DNA of 64,000 bases from Microvirga sp. VF16. Lineage in GTDB: Bacteria; Pseudomonadota; Alphaproteobacteria; Rhizobiales; Beijerinckiaceae. Location of the stretch: contig NZ_CP069356.1 of assembly GCF_016864375.1 (NCBI RefSeq), positions 620,001 through 684,000 on the forward strand. The letters run 5' to 3'. Each line of letters opens with the position of its first letter. Within the stretch, counting starts at the first letter, position 1. A model generated the notes under the pieces. It made no database searches and was not told where the DNA came from. It saw only the letters and a program-made list of their open reading frames with translations. Made by a program: the position numbers and the translations under genes. Below, one piece after another: positions 46,977 through 54,536 of the stretch.

Positions 46977-47192
46977 CTATCCAGCACCGCTGTCGGGGGC
47001 GGCGTGTTCCTTTTGATAAAAATGAGTCCCGTCACAGATCAAGATCTCGGCAAGCCCATCGATCTCTCGCAAGACACGGTTGATCTGACGGCATTCCGGA
47101 CCATCAATCGGGATCTCAGCCAAGGAGCGGGAGAGGAGATGACGGGTTGGGCGTAGGAACTCCAGAAGCCTGTTGGCAACTTCCGGGTTCAT
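46977..47192 (-). CDS. Hypothetical 71-residue protein
   Basis: A short frame, MNPEVANRLLEFLRPTRHLL onward, with helical, heptad-like spacing and a central LREIDGLAEILI. No family recognised. ATG 47192 is preferred over the upstream in-frame start on the basis of an AAGG about 14 bases ahead, which is a weak argument. It could be a small regulatory or DNA-associated protein. Divergent from the methyltransferase gene. Confidence 0.45.
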   Translation of the reverse strand: MNPEVANRLLEFLRPTRHLLSRSLAEIPIDGPECRQINRVLREIDGLAEILICDGTHFYQKEHAAPDSGAG

Positions 47193-47399
47193 GATGCGAT
47201 GAGACCTTCTCAAATGACCGCGTTGCATAGGAATCAGCCCTCAATGTTCCTTGTTTGTTCTAGTTTGGTGCGTGGGAATGACAAGGAGGTCTCTGGGGTT
47301 TCCACCGGCTTTTGCTTCGCAGTGTTCTTGGGGTCTCCAACACCTTTTTTCGCTTCACTGCTCAGGCATGTTCCTCTGACCTGCGCTATATTTTGGCGC

Positions 47400-48020
47400 A
47401 TGACGAAGCCCTCCGACTCTGCAGAAGCACTGACCTCACCTTCGGTCGCCCGCAATCGCGATCCCATCCTGAGTGTGCTTCGCCGGGTACTCCCGCAAAC
47501 CGGGCAGGTTCTGGAGATTGCCAGTGGCACCGGTGAGCACGCCGTTCACTTTGCGGCAGCCCTCCCTCATCTGACCTGGCAGCCCACCGACCGCGATGAG
47601 CAAGCCCTCAAGAGCATCGCCGCTCATCAGGCGGCCTCAGGCCTGCCTAATCTGCTCGCGCCGCTCGTCCTCGATGCCGCAACCCCGGAATGGCCTGTGG
47701 AGCGGGTTGCTGCGATCGTTGCCATCAATATGGTCCACATCTCCCCCTGGCAGGCGACCCAGGGGATAATGGCCGGAGCAGGGCAGGTACTTGCCCCTGG
47801 AGGGGTGCTTTATCTGTACGGGGCCTACAAGGAGAACGGCGCTCACACAGCTCCAAGCAATGAAGCTTTTGACCTGGACCTCAGGCGGCGCAATCCGGAA
47901 TGGGGTGTGCGTGACTTGGAAGCAGTGGCAGACCTGGCCAGAGCGCACGGACTGGACCTCGTCGAACGCGCTCAGATGCCCGCCAACAATCTCAGCCTCG
48001 TCTTCCGCCGGTCGAAATGA
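47400..48020 (+). CDS. SAM-dependent methyltransferase-like protein (DUF938)
   Basis: A 206-residue protein of the DUF938 family. The SAM loop is VLEIASGTGEHAVHFAAALP (about residues 36-55), followed by WQPTDRDEQAL, and AIVAINMVHISPWQATQGI with GGVLYLYGAYKENG later. The predicted Rossmann methyltransferase has no known substrate. ATG 47400 gives the expected length; the upstream in-frame stretch is unlike the family. Confidence 0.85.
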   Translation: MTKPSDSAEALTSPSVARNRDPILSVLRRVLPQTGQVLEIASGTGEHAVHFAAALPHLTWQPTDRDEQALKSIAAHQAASGLPNLLAPLVLDAATPEWPVERVAAIVAINMVHISPWQATQGIMAGAGQVLAPGGVLYLYGAYKENGAHTAPSNEAFDLDLRRRNPEWGVRDLEAVADLARAHGLDLVERAQMPANNLSLVFRRSK

Positions 48021-48141
48021 TTGGAGGACGTGCATATCAATGAGGCTGCAAAGACGGGGTGAGTCACCTCCAACTGATTTCATCGCCACCAAAGCGGGTT
48101 TCCCGACAGCGCAGCAGTCCTAGATGCAGAGAATGGCCCCC

Positions 48142-48613
48142 ATGTCCTTCACCCTCCGCCGTCTCATGCCCGCTAATATCGGGCTTCTTCGCAAGCTAAA
48201 CGCCTTATTCGGTGACGCATTTGCCGACCCGCAGACCTACGGGCCGAACCGCCAAGTGACGCTTACCTCGAGGGCCTGCTCGCGAAGGAACAGTCGTGGC
48301 GCTCGTGGCAATGGAGGGCGAGGAGGTTCTCGGCGGGCTCGTCGGCTACGAACTCGACAAGTTCGAGAGGGCACGTCGCGAGCTATACATCTATGACTTG
48401 GCCGTCAGCGCCGAACTTCGACGGCAGGGTGTCGCGACAGCCCTGATCAAGCACTTACGCGAGATTGCCGCTCGGCGTGGCGTTTGGGTCATCGATGTGC
48501 AAGCCGATTATGGCGACGATCCAGCCACTGCGCTCTACGAGACGCTTGGGACTCGCGAGGACGTGCTGCACTTCGACATCAGGGTTGAGCCGTTGCAGCC
48601 TCAGCCGAAATAG
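48142..48613 (+). pseudogene. AAC(3)-I-like aminoglycoside acetyltransferase gene with two frameshifts
   Basis: Translated in pieces it gives an AAC(3)-I-family GNAT: MSFTLRRLMPANIGLLRKLN then LFGDAFADPQTYG in one frame, SDAYLEGLLAKEQ in a second, and VALVAMEGEEVLGGLVGYEL, RRELYIYDLAVSAELRRQGV then ADYGDDPATALYETLGTRED in a third. The last block carries the acetyl-CoA loop and the YGDDP motif of gentamicin 3-N-acetyltransferases. Breaks fall near 48253 and 48294. Either the gene is dead or these are sequence errors; a downstream start at 48296 could express only the C-terminal two thirds, without the N-terminal strands. Confidence 0.7.
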
Positions 48614-49106
48614 TGCTTCACGGAACTGAGCGCTCACTCCGGCAATCTCCGCGAGCAATGCCGATCTGAAAGGAAATGTGTCTCGCAGCACATCGAGGCC
48701 GAGCGTCTCGCTGTAGTCTTGGGATCGTTGGTATCAAGCACCGCGATGTCCTTGGCCGCAACGAGGACGCACCAGGCGAGGGGGTTACGATGGCCTCAGG
48801 CAATTCATCAAGGTCAGGATCGGGCCGGCTGACAGCATCAGAGTGGGCCGCCATCATCAGCTCGCTTGCCTTCGTCACGTTCTGGCTCGGAATGTCATTC
48901 ACGTGACGCCCGCTCCCGCACAGAGGCTGTGCGGCGCGTCACCGCGGGCGCCAACACTCGTGTGACCTTCATTGACGCTCCATCTCTCAAACCGCTGACG
49001 GCGAGTAATCTCAAGCGATGTGCGACAGATGCATCGTTTCGCGTGGAGGTGAACAGAAAGGCCGCCGGATGAGGCAGCCTTGCCATCACTGAATGGGGCG
49101 AGCGGA
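48614..49106. other. Mostly gene-free stretch before gapR
   Basis: No strong gene. One 38-residue frame at 48790-48906 (see entry) is the only candidate; other frames are short and unlike known proteins. Confidence 0.35.
48790..48906 (+). CDS. Possible 38-residue membrane microprotein
   Basis: ATG 48790, preceded by GAGGGGG, reads MASGNSSRSGSGRLTASEWA then AIISSLAFVTFWLGMSF. A polar Ser/Gly-rich start leads into one hydrophobic helix, the look of a small membrane protein. No homologue is recalled, so it may be chance. Confidence 0.3.
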   Translation: MASGNSSRSGSGRLTASEWAAIISSLAFVTFWLGMSFT

Positions 49107-49379
49107 TCAGGCCGCCTCGGCGGCAGGGGTTGGGTCGGCTTCAGCCATGGCCCGCATGTAGACGTCGAGCAGGCTGTCGTGCTCGTCGCGCTCGTCCTGA
49201 TCCTGCTTGCGCAGCTTGATGATCTCCTTGAGGATCTTGACGTCGAAGCCCTCGCCCTTCGCCTCGGAGAAGACTTCCTTCTTGGCCTCGGTCAGGTCCT
49301 TGATCTCGTTCTCGATCTGCTCGATGCGCTCGACAAACGAGCGGATCCGATTGCCCGGAATTCCAACGACGTCACTCAT
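49107..49379 (-). CDS. gapR: GapR nucleoid-associated protein (DUF2312)
   Basis: A 90-residue DUF2312 protein, the GapR family that clamps overtwisted DNA ahead of replication and transcription machinery in alphaproteobacteria. The family core is visible: GNRIRSFVERIEQIENEIKD, then LTEAKKEVFSEAKGEGFDVK and ILKEIIKLRKQDQDERDE. It is mostly coiled-coil, as expected for the dimerising helices. The start is secure, with AAAGGAGA about 5 bases upstream of ATG 49379. Such proteins also occur in phages and islands, so it need not be the housekeeping copy. Confidence 0.9.
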   Translation of the reverse strand: MSDVVGIPGNRIRSFVERIEQIENEIKDLTEAKKEVFSEAKGEGFDVKILKEIIKLRKQDQDERDEHDSLLDVYMRAMAEADPTPAAEAA

Positions 49380-49688
49380 GGTGTCTCCTTTGCTGGATAT
49401 GGACGGGTACTATCCGGCAGGTCCGTAAGCGCTGTGTTAATAGGGTGGGCACAAGTCACAGCTTCAGGCAGCATCGCGCCAGAGTGTCTGCACCCACCCG
49501 TGATGAGAAGGGGAGCCTCACCCGTCCATGGCTGGCTGCAAAGTGCCGGAGCCCGAGGACAGTCCATGGGCGATGCGGCTTATCGGACGCGTGTGATCCT
49601 GCTTCGATGGTTGCCCTATAGTTACATAACGAAACAAAGGCCGGTGTTGCTGAGCTTCCCCCAAACTGAACGAGAGGAAGGGTGCCCA

Positions 49689-50354
49689 TCATACGCTCTG
49701 CGTCATGACCGAGGAGAACACAGCGCCGTAGTGGCACGCCGTCGCCACAAGCACAAAGGCGTGCCAGATTGCGTTGTGAAAGCGTAGGCTGTCCCACACG
49801 TGGAAAATCACGCCGGTGGTGTAGAGCAAAGCGCCGGCGCCGAGTAACCACAGGGTCGCGCTCGGGAATACGAGAATGTGATCCCACAAGACAACCCCGC
49901 TCCAGCCGATCACGAGGTAGAGGCCGATCGACAGCCGATCAAACCGCCCGGGCAGCGCGAGCTTGAGAATGATCCCGATCAGGGAAGCCGCCCAGACACC
50001 AACCATGACAACTTGCGGAATGAGGGCACTGCCCATGCGCGTCAGGAATGGCGTGTAGGTGCCGGCAATCAAGACATAGATTGCCGCATGATCGAAGCGG
50101 CGTAGCCACCACTTTACAGGCGAGATCGGCCACATGTTGTAGGCTGCCGAGATCACCAGCACCGCTATCATCGCGACGCCATAGATCAGGGCAGGGATCA
50201 GGTCTGAAGGCGATGGGTCGGGCAGCATCGCGGCGACGAGCATCCCAACGGCAACAAGCCCTAGGACGATGCCAAGCCCATGGATAACACCATCGGCCCA
50301 ACGTTCAGCACGATCATACTCGAAACGCCGGGTAGTTGGTCTTTGCAATCCCAT
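49689..50354 (-). CDS. Hemolysin III/TrhA-family membrane protein
   Basis: A 221-residue seven-helix protein of the PAQR-like family (TrhA/YqfA). Landmarks are the conserved ERWADGVIHGLGIVLGL, AYNMWPISPVKWWLRRFDHA with the following IYVLIAGTYTPF, and the C-terminal GVIFHVWDSLRFHNAIWHAF with VATACHYGAV; the histidines bind zinc in homologues. The bacterial function is membrane homeostasis rather than haemolysis. AAGGAG lies very close to ATG 50354, so a slightly different start is possible. Confidence 0.85.
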   Translation of the reverse strand: MGLQRPTTRRFEYDRAERWADGVIHGLGIVLGLVAVGMLVAAMLPDPSPSDLIPALIYGVAMIAVLVISAAYNMWPISPVKWWLRRFDHAAIYVLIAGTYTPFLTRMGSALIPQVVMVGVWAASLIGIILKLALPGRFDRLSIGLYLVIGWSGVVLWDHILVFPSATLWLLGAGALLYTTGVIFHVWDSLRFHNAIWHAFVLVATACHYGAVFSSVMTQSV

Positions 50355-50519
50355 TCTCCTTGGCTACGACGAAGCGCGTGTGCCAGTCGGGCAAGACAAT
50401 ACGGCGGCCGGGTATCGTCGCAGAGACCTCCGGGCGCAGATTCACCCCGAACGCCCACCCGCGAGCAGCCCCCGGCCTTGGAGACAATTGCGGCCGCTGC
50501 GACCTTTTCGTCCGCGACC

Positions 50520-50747
50520 TCAATCATCATTGGCGGGTTCAACTGCTCGATAGGCTGAAATGTAAGGATCCGGCAGCCGCTCCAGCCGGGCTGCGTAGGC
50601 CTCATCGTCCTCACCGGCCTCTTGGGGGTACCTTCCGATTTTGAGCAGGTACTTCAGCGCAACCGCGTCGGAGCACCCGTACTGGCGCGCGAACTCCTGC
50701 ACGAGAGACATCGTCTGCTCGTCGATCCGCTGATAGGTCTCGATCAT
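50520..50747 (-). CDS. Hypothetical 75-residue protein
   Basis: MIETYQRIDEQTMSLVQEFA then RQYGCSDAVALKYLLKIGRY, an acidic helical protein ending in PYISAYRAVEPANDD. No family recognised with confidence; the ALKYLLKIG segment resembles helix-turn-helix or ribbon-helix-helix-like plasmid proteins. ATG 50747 is preferred over an upstream in-frame ATG because GGAGC lies ahead of it. Between the TrhA gene and the divergent XRE gene. Confidence 0.5.
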   Translation of the reverse strand: MIETYQRIDEQTMSLVQEFARQYGCSDAVALKYLLKIGRYPQEAGEDDEAYAARLERLPDPYISAYRAVEPANDD

Positions 50748-50990
50748 GGCCCGCTGCTCCCGCGCATGGCCTGCTGCCACAAGCAAGTATGGCGGCTCAT
50801 GACGTGGGTGGGAAGCTTACCCCCACCTTAGAGATGTGCGCCTTGGAGGCTTTGCCGGCAACCTCTGTTAGTCGCTTATTAACCATCTGAGCGGGAAGAT
50901 AGACGGAGCCGAAAGGTAGGCGGGGAGAGCGCGGATGGACCGCCTCCCCGCCGTTTGATTTCGACCCCAGCCTTCCCGAAGGAGCCAAGT

Positions 50991-51371
50991 GTGAACGCGA
51001 TGCTCAAAGAGCGCATTGGGGAACGGGTTGGCGCGCTCAAAATCTCGTGGCGCCGGGCCTCCCTCGAAGCAGGCCTTGAAGCGGGGTTCATTCAAGACAT
51101 CATTACAGGTCGCTCGCAGCTTCCAGGAGAGGATGCCCTCACGAGCCTTGCGGCCGTCCTCCAGTGCAGCCCGGCCTATCTTGTAGGCGAAAGCGATGAC
51201 CTTGCCGGAGCAGCAGTTGCTGTCGGTGCCGCAATCTCAGCGTCAGACACTGTCCAGCGGCCTGATGCGGTCATGGCACTCAGAATTGTCGACGAACTGC
51301 TGGCCGGAGGACACATTGAGGCAGCCCGTGTCGCTGTCAGGCGCGCCCTTAAAGCAATTGCTGTCGAATAG
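50991..51371 (+). CDS. XRE-family HTH regulator
   Basis: A 126-residue protein. The HTH spans about residues 5-65: LKERIGERVGALKISWRRAS, LEAGLEAGFIQDIITGRSQL, then LTSLAAVLQCSPAYLVG, the classic Cro/C1 spacing. The C-terminal half (QRPDAVMALRIVDELLAGGHIEAARVAVRRAL) is helical and probably dimerises. The GTG start at 50991 is chosen because AAGGAG lies six bases ahead; the ATG nine bases later is too far from it. Such regulators commonly control prophages or islands, and this one lies near the left side of the repeat/primase region. Convergent with the MucR gene. Confidence 0.8.
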   Translation: MNAMLKERIGERVGALKISWRRASLEAGLEAGFIQDIITGRSQLPGEDALTSLAAVLQCSPAYLVGESDDLAGAAVAVGAAISASDTVQRPDAVMALRIVDELLAGGHIEAARVAVRRALKAIAVE

Positions 51372-51426
51372 GGAGCTCCGCGACGAGAGAAGGGGCTCGG
51401 TACTCCGCACCCAGTCCCACAATAGC

Positions 51427-51936
51427 TTACTCGCTTGCCTTCTTCTTTGCTGGAGCACGGCGCTTGGGCTTAGAGGCCGCAGCGGGGACCCTGACGGTCT
51501 CCTCCGACGCTGCAACTGCTTTCGCGGCGGTCTTCCTCCGCTGCTGGCCGAGGCCGCTGCTCTTGGCGAGCTCAGAGCGCTTCGCAGCATAGTTCGGTGC
51601 AACCATCGGATAATCAGCCGGGAGGTCCCATTTTGCGCGATACGCGTCTGCCGTCAGCCCGAGCTTGCCGAGGTGACGCTTGAGTGTCTTGTACTTCTTG
51701 CCATCTTCAAGGCTGATCAGAAAGTCAGGGGTGACAGACCTGCGGATCGAAACGGCCGGCGCTGGCTTCTCAGGCTCCGTCTGCCTGGGAGCTACTAAGC
51801 CTTGGAGAGCAGCATGCACGGCTGCAATCACGGCAGGGAGATCCGCCCGATGGACAGCATTGTTGGCCACATACGACGAGACGATATCCGCGGTGATGCT
51901 GGTTAAATCGGGAGCAGGGTGATTGGATGGGTCCAT
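51427..51936 (-). CDS. MucR/Ros-family regulator lacking zinc ligands
   Basis: A 169-residue MucR-family protein. The core RRSVTPDFLISLEDGKKYKT then LKRHLGKLGLTADAYRAKW and DLPADYPMVAPNYAAKRSEL matches the zinc-finger DNA-binding domain of MucR/Ros, but the first cysteine (normally in VCLEDG) is serine and the second histidine of the HxxxH pair is leucine, so only two of four ligands remain. A long Ala/Lys-rich basic tail follows. Related rhizobial proteins that fold without zinc are known. It probably binds AT-rich DNA; targets unknown. Confidence 0.85.
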   Translation of the reverse strand: MDPSNHPAPDLTSITADIVSSYVANNAVHRADLPAVIAAVHAALQGLVAPRQTEPEKPAPAVSIRRSVTPDFLISLEDGKKYKTLKRHLGKLGLTADAYRAKWDLPADYPMVAPNYAAKRSELAKSSGLGQQRRKTAAKAVAASEETVRVPAAASKPKRRAPAKKKASE

Positions 51937-52742
51937 GGTGTTTTACTACGTGCCAGATATCAAGAGGAGTGCGGCCGGTGTAGTCACGATCTGGATCGGT
52001 CCGCAACCAGAAACGTCCCCGTCCGGAGCGTAGGCGCCTTCGAACGAGGGCGTGTGCCAAGCTCCGAGCGCCATGCGCGGTCTGAGTAGCAGTGCTTCCT
52101 CCAGAGTCAACCGGAGCCAAGAAGAGCGCTCGAGCCGAGACGGGGCCGAAAACTCTCCGCCAGCGCGCTGTGGCTCCCGTAGGGCAAAACAATAGAGCCA
52201 CGTTCGATAAGCTACGCTGTTACGGCAGATCCTCAATGGAGAAAGCGGCGTGAGCCTTTATTCCTGACGTGAGCACTCTCGGCATTGGGAGTAGCTCAGA
52301 CATAGAAGTGTCCCAGCTGAGGAGATCGGGAAAGCCCTCAGCCAGGGCGTGCGCGGTTTAAGGGAACTGAAACCGCACTGCTAAACTTGGCCGTTCAACC
52401 GTGGTTTTTTCGTGGATACATCCATCTCCAATTCTCTCGGCCCTCCACAGATCTTCGCGACACCGTATTTGCAATAGCTCAGGCTCACCACTTCAAAGTC
52501 GCCGACGTGCTAGGGGGGCTGTGTTTGGGCTGGGCAGCAGTCGAGCAGAGACATGTAGCTTCTGCCGGATCTCTACGATTGGAGTGTTGGTGACATTCGC
52601 CGGTGCGGCTCTGATCTCTAGTCGAAAAGATTGGTGACAATCCTGCTTACTGCCTCTCAAAACGACGAACAAAGAACGTCCCATCTTGGGACTGGCTAAA
52701 TGAACCGTTCAATCATACGAACCGACCAAACGCACGTGGCAA
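51937..52742. other. 800-bp stretch between mucR-like gene and the repeat arrays
   Basis: No intact gene. Around 52440-52640 two adjoining plus-strand frames read AIAQAHHFKVADVLGGLCLG then GVLVTFAGAALISSRKDW, which together resemble the last two helices of an EamA/DMT-type permease and may be a frameshifted remnant. The rest is featureless. The left edge of the repeat region begins at 52743. Confidence 0.3.
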
Positions 52743-53167
52743 TGAGACAGCATGGGACATCCTGGCGGAACATGACACGCCCTGGCACACTATGAGACAG
52801 ATTGAGATAACATGGGACAAGCGGCATCGGGTCGGACGATTAGAGCGGTGAACAGTGAGACCACATGAGACGGATTGAGACAGTTTGGAACTGGGGCGGA
52901 CAGCATGTGACAAACTGAGACAGTATGGGACAACGGGCAGCTGGTAGGCAGATCAAAAGCGCAAAGGATTAGCCCTGAGACAGCATAGGACAGCATGAGA
53001 CGCCATGGCACGGATACGGACAGCATGGGACAAGGTGAGACGGCATGGGACTTGGGGCAATCGGTCGTCACCTCGGCCGGGTGAAATTGAGACAACATGG
53101 GACAGGATGAGACGCAGTGAGACCGCATGAGAGCACATGGGACGCTATGAGACGGCATGGGACAGGA
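52743..53167 (+). repeat. Four blocks of eight 10-bp TGRGAC units
   Basis: Direct reading shows units of consensus TGRGACNNNA repeating every 10 bases exactly. Block 1 is 52743-52822, block 2 52856-52935, block 3 52976-53055, block 4 53088-53167; each is 80 bp, eight units. Every block begins with TGAGAC and ends with TGGGAC, and the spacers of 33, 40 and 32 bp after blocks 1-3 all open with GGCA. Unit positions 4-5 of blocks 2 and 3 share the deviation TGG(A/C)AC..., (G/A)CGGACAGCA, so the block itself has been duplicated. The 10-bp period excludes a coding origin and places every unit on one face of the helix, as for a cooperatively bound protein. Two inverted units recur at 53635-53650. 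Confidence 0.9.
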
Positions 53168-53274
53168 TCAGAGGTAGACCGCTCCGGGTCCTTCCTATGT
53201 CAGCCGCATACCGAGGGGGGCGCGGAGCGCCGGCTATGAGAGTTTTCAACTTTTTTTCTGAAATGCTCTTGGGG

Positions 53275-53556
53275 AAACTCCTGACAACTTCTGACGCAAT
53301 TGTCAGGAGTTTGTCAGAAGTTTATCTCGTTGAAATATATAGGGAATCTAAGAGAGGGGGATAAACTTCTGACAATATGACACTTACACCCTCTCGCGAA
53401 GATTCAACCTCGTGGGGACCTACTCATCCGGCCTCGCACAGTGTCAGGAGTTTATTTTGTCAGAAGTTTCGGAAAATGGCTCGCAAACCCTTATGGCGTA
53501 AGGCTTTAAACTTCTGACAAACTACCCATTTTCGGGGAAACTCCTGTCAGAAGTTT
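53275..53556. repeat. Iteron-like array of AAACTYCTGACA in both orientations
   Basis: Copies read AAACTTCTGACA or AAACTCCTGACA (Y = T or C). Forward: 53275-53286, a partial overlapping copy to 53295, 53363-53374, 53508-53519. Reverse: 53301-53312, 53312-53323, 53442-53453, 53458-53469, 53545-53556. The last overlaps a forward half-site to form the palindrome AAACTCCTGTCAGAAGTTT (53538-53556), and the first four copies form one large dyad centred near 53298. The T/C forms usually alternate in pairs. This resembles plasmid or satellite-phage replication iterons and lies just ahead of the element's primase-helicase region. Confidence 0.85.
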
Positions 53557-53634
53557 CGCACGATCGATCTGTCTATACGTCCCGGCGCATATCGGAAATT
53601 TATACGGTTTAGCGTGTGAGGACTCGAGAGATTT

Positions 53635-53650
53635 GTCCCATGTCGTCTCA
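53635..53650 (-). repeat. Two inverted TGRGAC units
   Basis: GTCCCA at 53635-53640 and GTCTCA at 53645-53650 are the complement of TGGGAC and TGAGAC, spaced exactly 10 bases as in the arrays 470-900 bases to the left. They lie immediately before the terminator of the downstream minus-strand gene. A lone pair could be a separate binding site for the same factor. Confidence 0.6.
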
Positions 53651-53652
53651 AA

Positions 53653-53676
53653 GAAAAACCCCGCCGAAGCGGGGCT
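53653..53676 (-). terminator. Intrinsic terminator of the 53685 gene
   Basis: On the minus strand a CCCCGC stem, TTCG tetraloop and GCGGGG are followed by TTTTTC, a textbook Rho-independent terminator. It starts nine bases after the stop codon of the hypothetical gene at 53685. Confidence 0.8.
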
Positions 53677-53684
53677 CTAACGTG

Positions 53685-54101
53685 TCAGGTGTGCCAGATC
53701 CCCGCGTATCGGGTTTGTAGGATGTTGCGTCCTGTAGCGTCGGACTCATACCCAGTGAGTACCCGTCGGTACTTAAGAATGAGCTTCACTGTCGGGAGAT
53801 AGTCCTCGAACAACCTCGTCCGCTCTTCATCTCTGAGTGCCCATTGGGCCAGTTCTTCTTCGGTGATGTTGGCGCGCTTGCAAGACCGAATAATGTCCTC
53901 CGCGTAGTCCGCCCATCTGAATGGATCTACGGGTATGAAGCCACGCGGCCAAAGCTCATTGAGAATCTCAATGCGCATCCGGTTGCCGTCTACGTAGTTC
54001 TTCTCAAATACCTTTAACAGATCGTCGAGAGTGAGGCGGGCTCGCTCCTGTTCTTCGGTCTCAATCTCACCGGCATCTTCATTGCAAAGGCTAATCATCA
54101 C
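53685..54101 (-). CDS. Hypothetical 138-residue protein of the integrative element
   Basis: An acidic, helical protein: MMISLCNEDAGEIETEEQER, LTLDDLLKVFEKNYVDGNRM, RWADYAEDIIRSCKRANIT. No family is recognised. It has a good terminator at its end and lies between the repeat arrays and the primase gene, in the same orientation as the primase, so it probably belongs to the element's replication/regulation module. CTTAAGGAGAC upstream of ATG 54101 provides a strong ribosome site. Confidence 0.65.
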   Translation of the reverse strand: MMISLCNEDAGEIETEEQERARLTLDDLLKVFEKNYVDGNRMRIEILNELWPRGFIPVDPFRWADYAEDIIRSCKRANITEEELAQWALRDEERTRLFEDYLPTVKLILKYRRVLTGYESDATGRNILQTRYAGIWHT

Positions 54102-54402
54102 AGTCTCCTTAAGGTTGCTGCTCGCATATTAAACAGAGGGCATAGGCGGTCGATTTGGACGCGTGTCTACATGGGTTTCAGATATTTCTCGTGGGCATCG
54201 ATATTCTTACGCACAGAGCCGAGGCTTACCTCTTCTGGCCTATTAACGTCGCCGGAATACGAATGCCCGGTCCACTTCAGCATCTCAAAGACAAAGGGGA
54301 TGCAGGTGACCTGACTACGTGCTTTGCCGAAGACATTATCGAACTTGCTAGATGCGAACTCCTTCGGTCGGAAGGCTGTCGTCTGGTGTTACTCTGAATA
54401 AA

Positions 54403-54510
54403 GGGGGACGCCGGGGACGCTTTATTCAAGATTCTCCCACTCTTCTCACAAAGCGATTTTCCCGTGTAGAGAACAGGAGATTCGGCACAAATGCGTCCCC
54501 TGCGTCCCCC
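54403..54510. repeat. Inverted GGGGACGC repeats beside the primase gene
   Basis: GGGGGACGCCGGGGACGC at 54403-54420 is matched in reverse complement at 54493-54510, with one mismatch in 18, across 72 bases. Each arm is itself two copies of GGGGACGC. The left arm is also framed by TGAATAAAG and CTTTATTCA. It lies 27 bases past the primase stop, in the element, and could be a binding site or an attenuation structure. Confidence 0.6.
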
Positions 54511-54536
54511 GACGACGACCCTCGGCATGATCAAAC

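Noticed and set aside
49080..49787. A 235-residue plus-strand frame over gapR
   Set aside because: It is the antisense of gapR; the Leu/Asp-rich text reflects the coiled-coil on the other strand.
52790..53158. A 122-residue minus-strand frame through the repeats
   Set aside because: It is open only because of the repeat; the 10-bp period cycles through all frames and gives a low-complexity Ser/Leu/Pro text.
52743..53167. CRISPR array
   Set aside because: The conserved parts are degenerate 10-bp units, not identical 25-40 bp repeats; the 32-40 bp spacers share an opening GGCA, and no cas genes are present.
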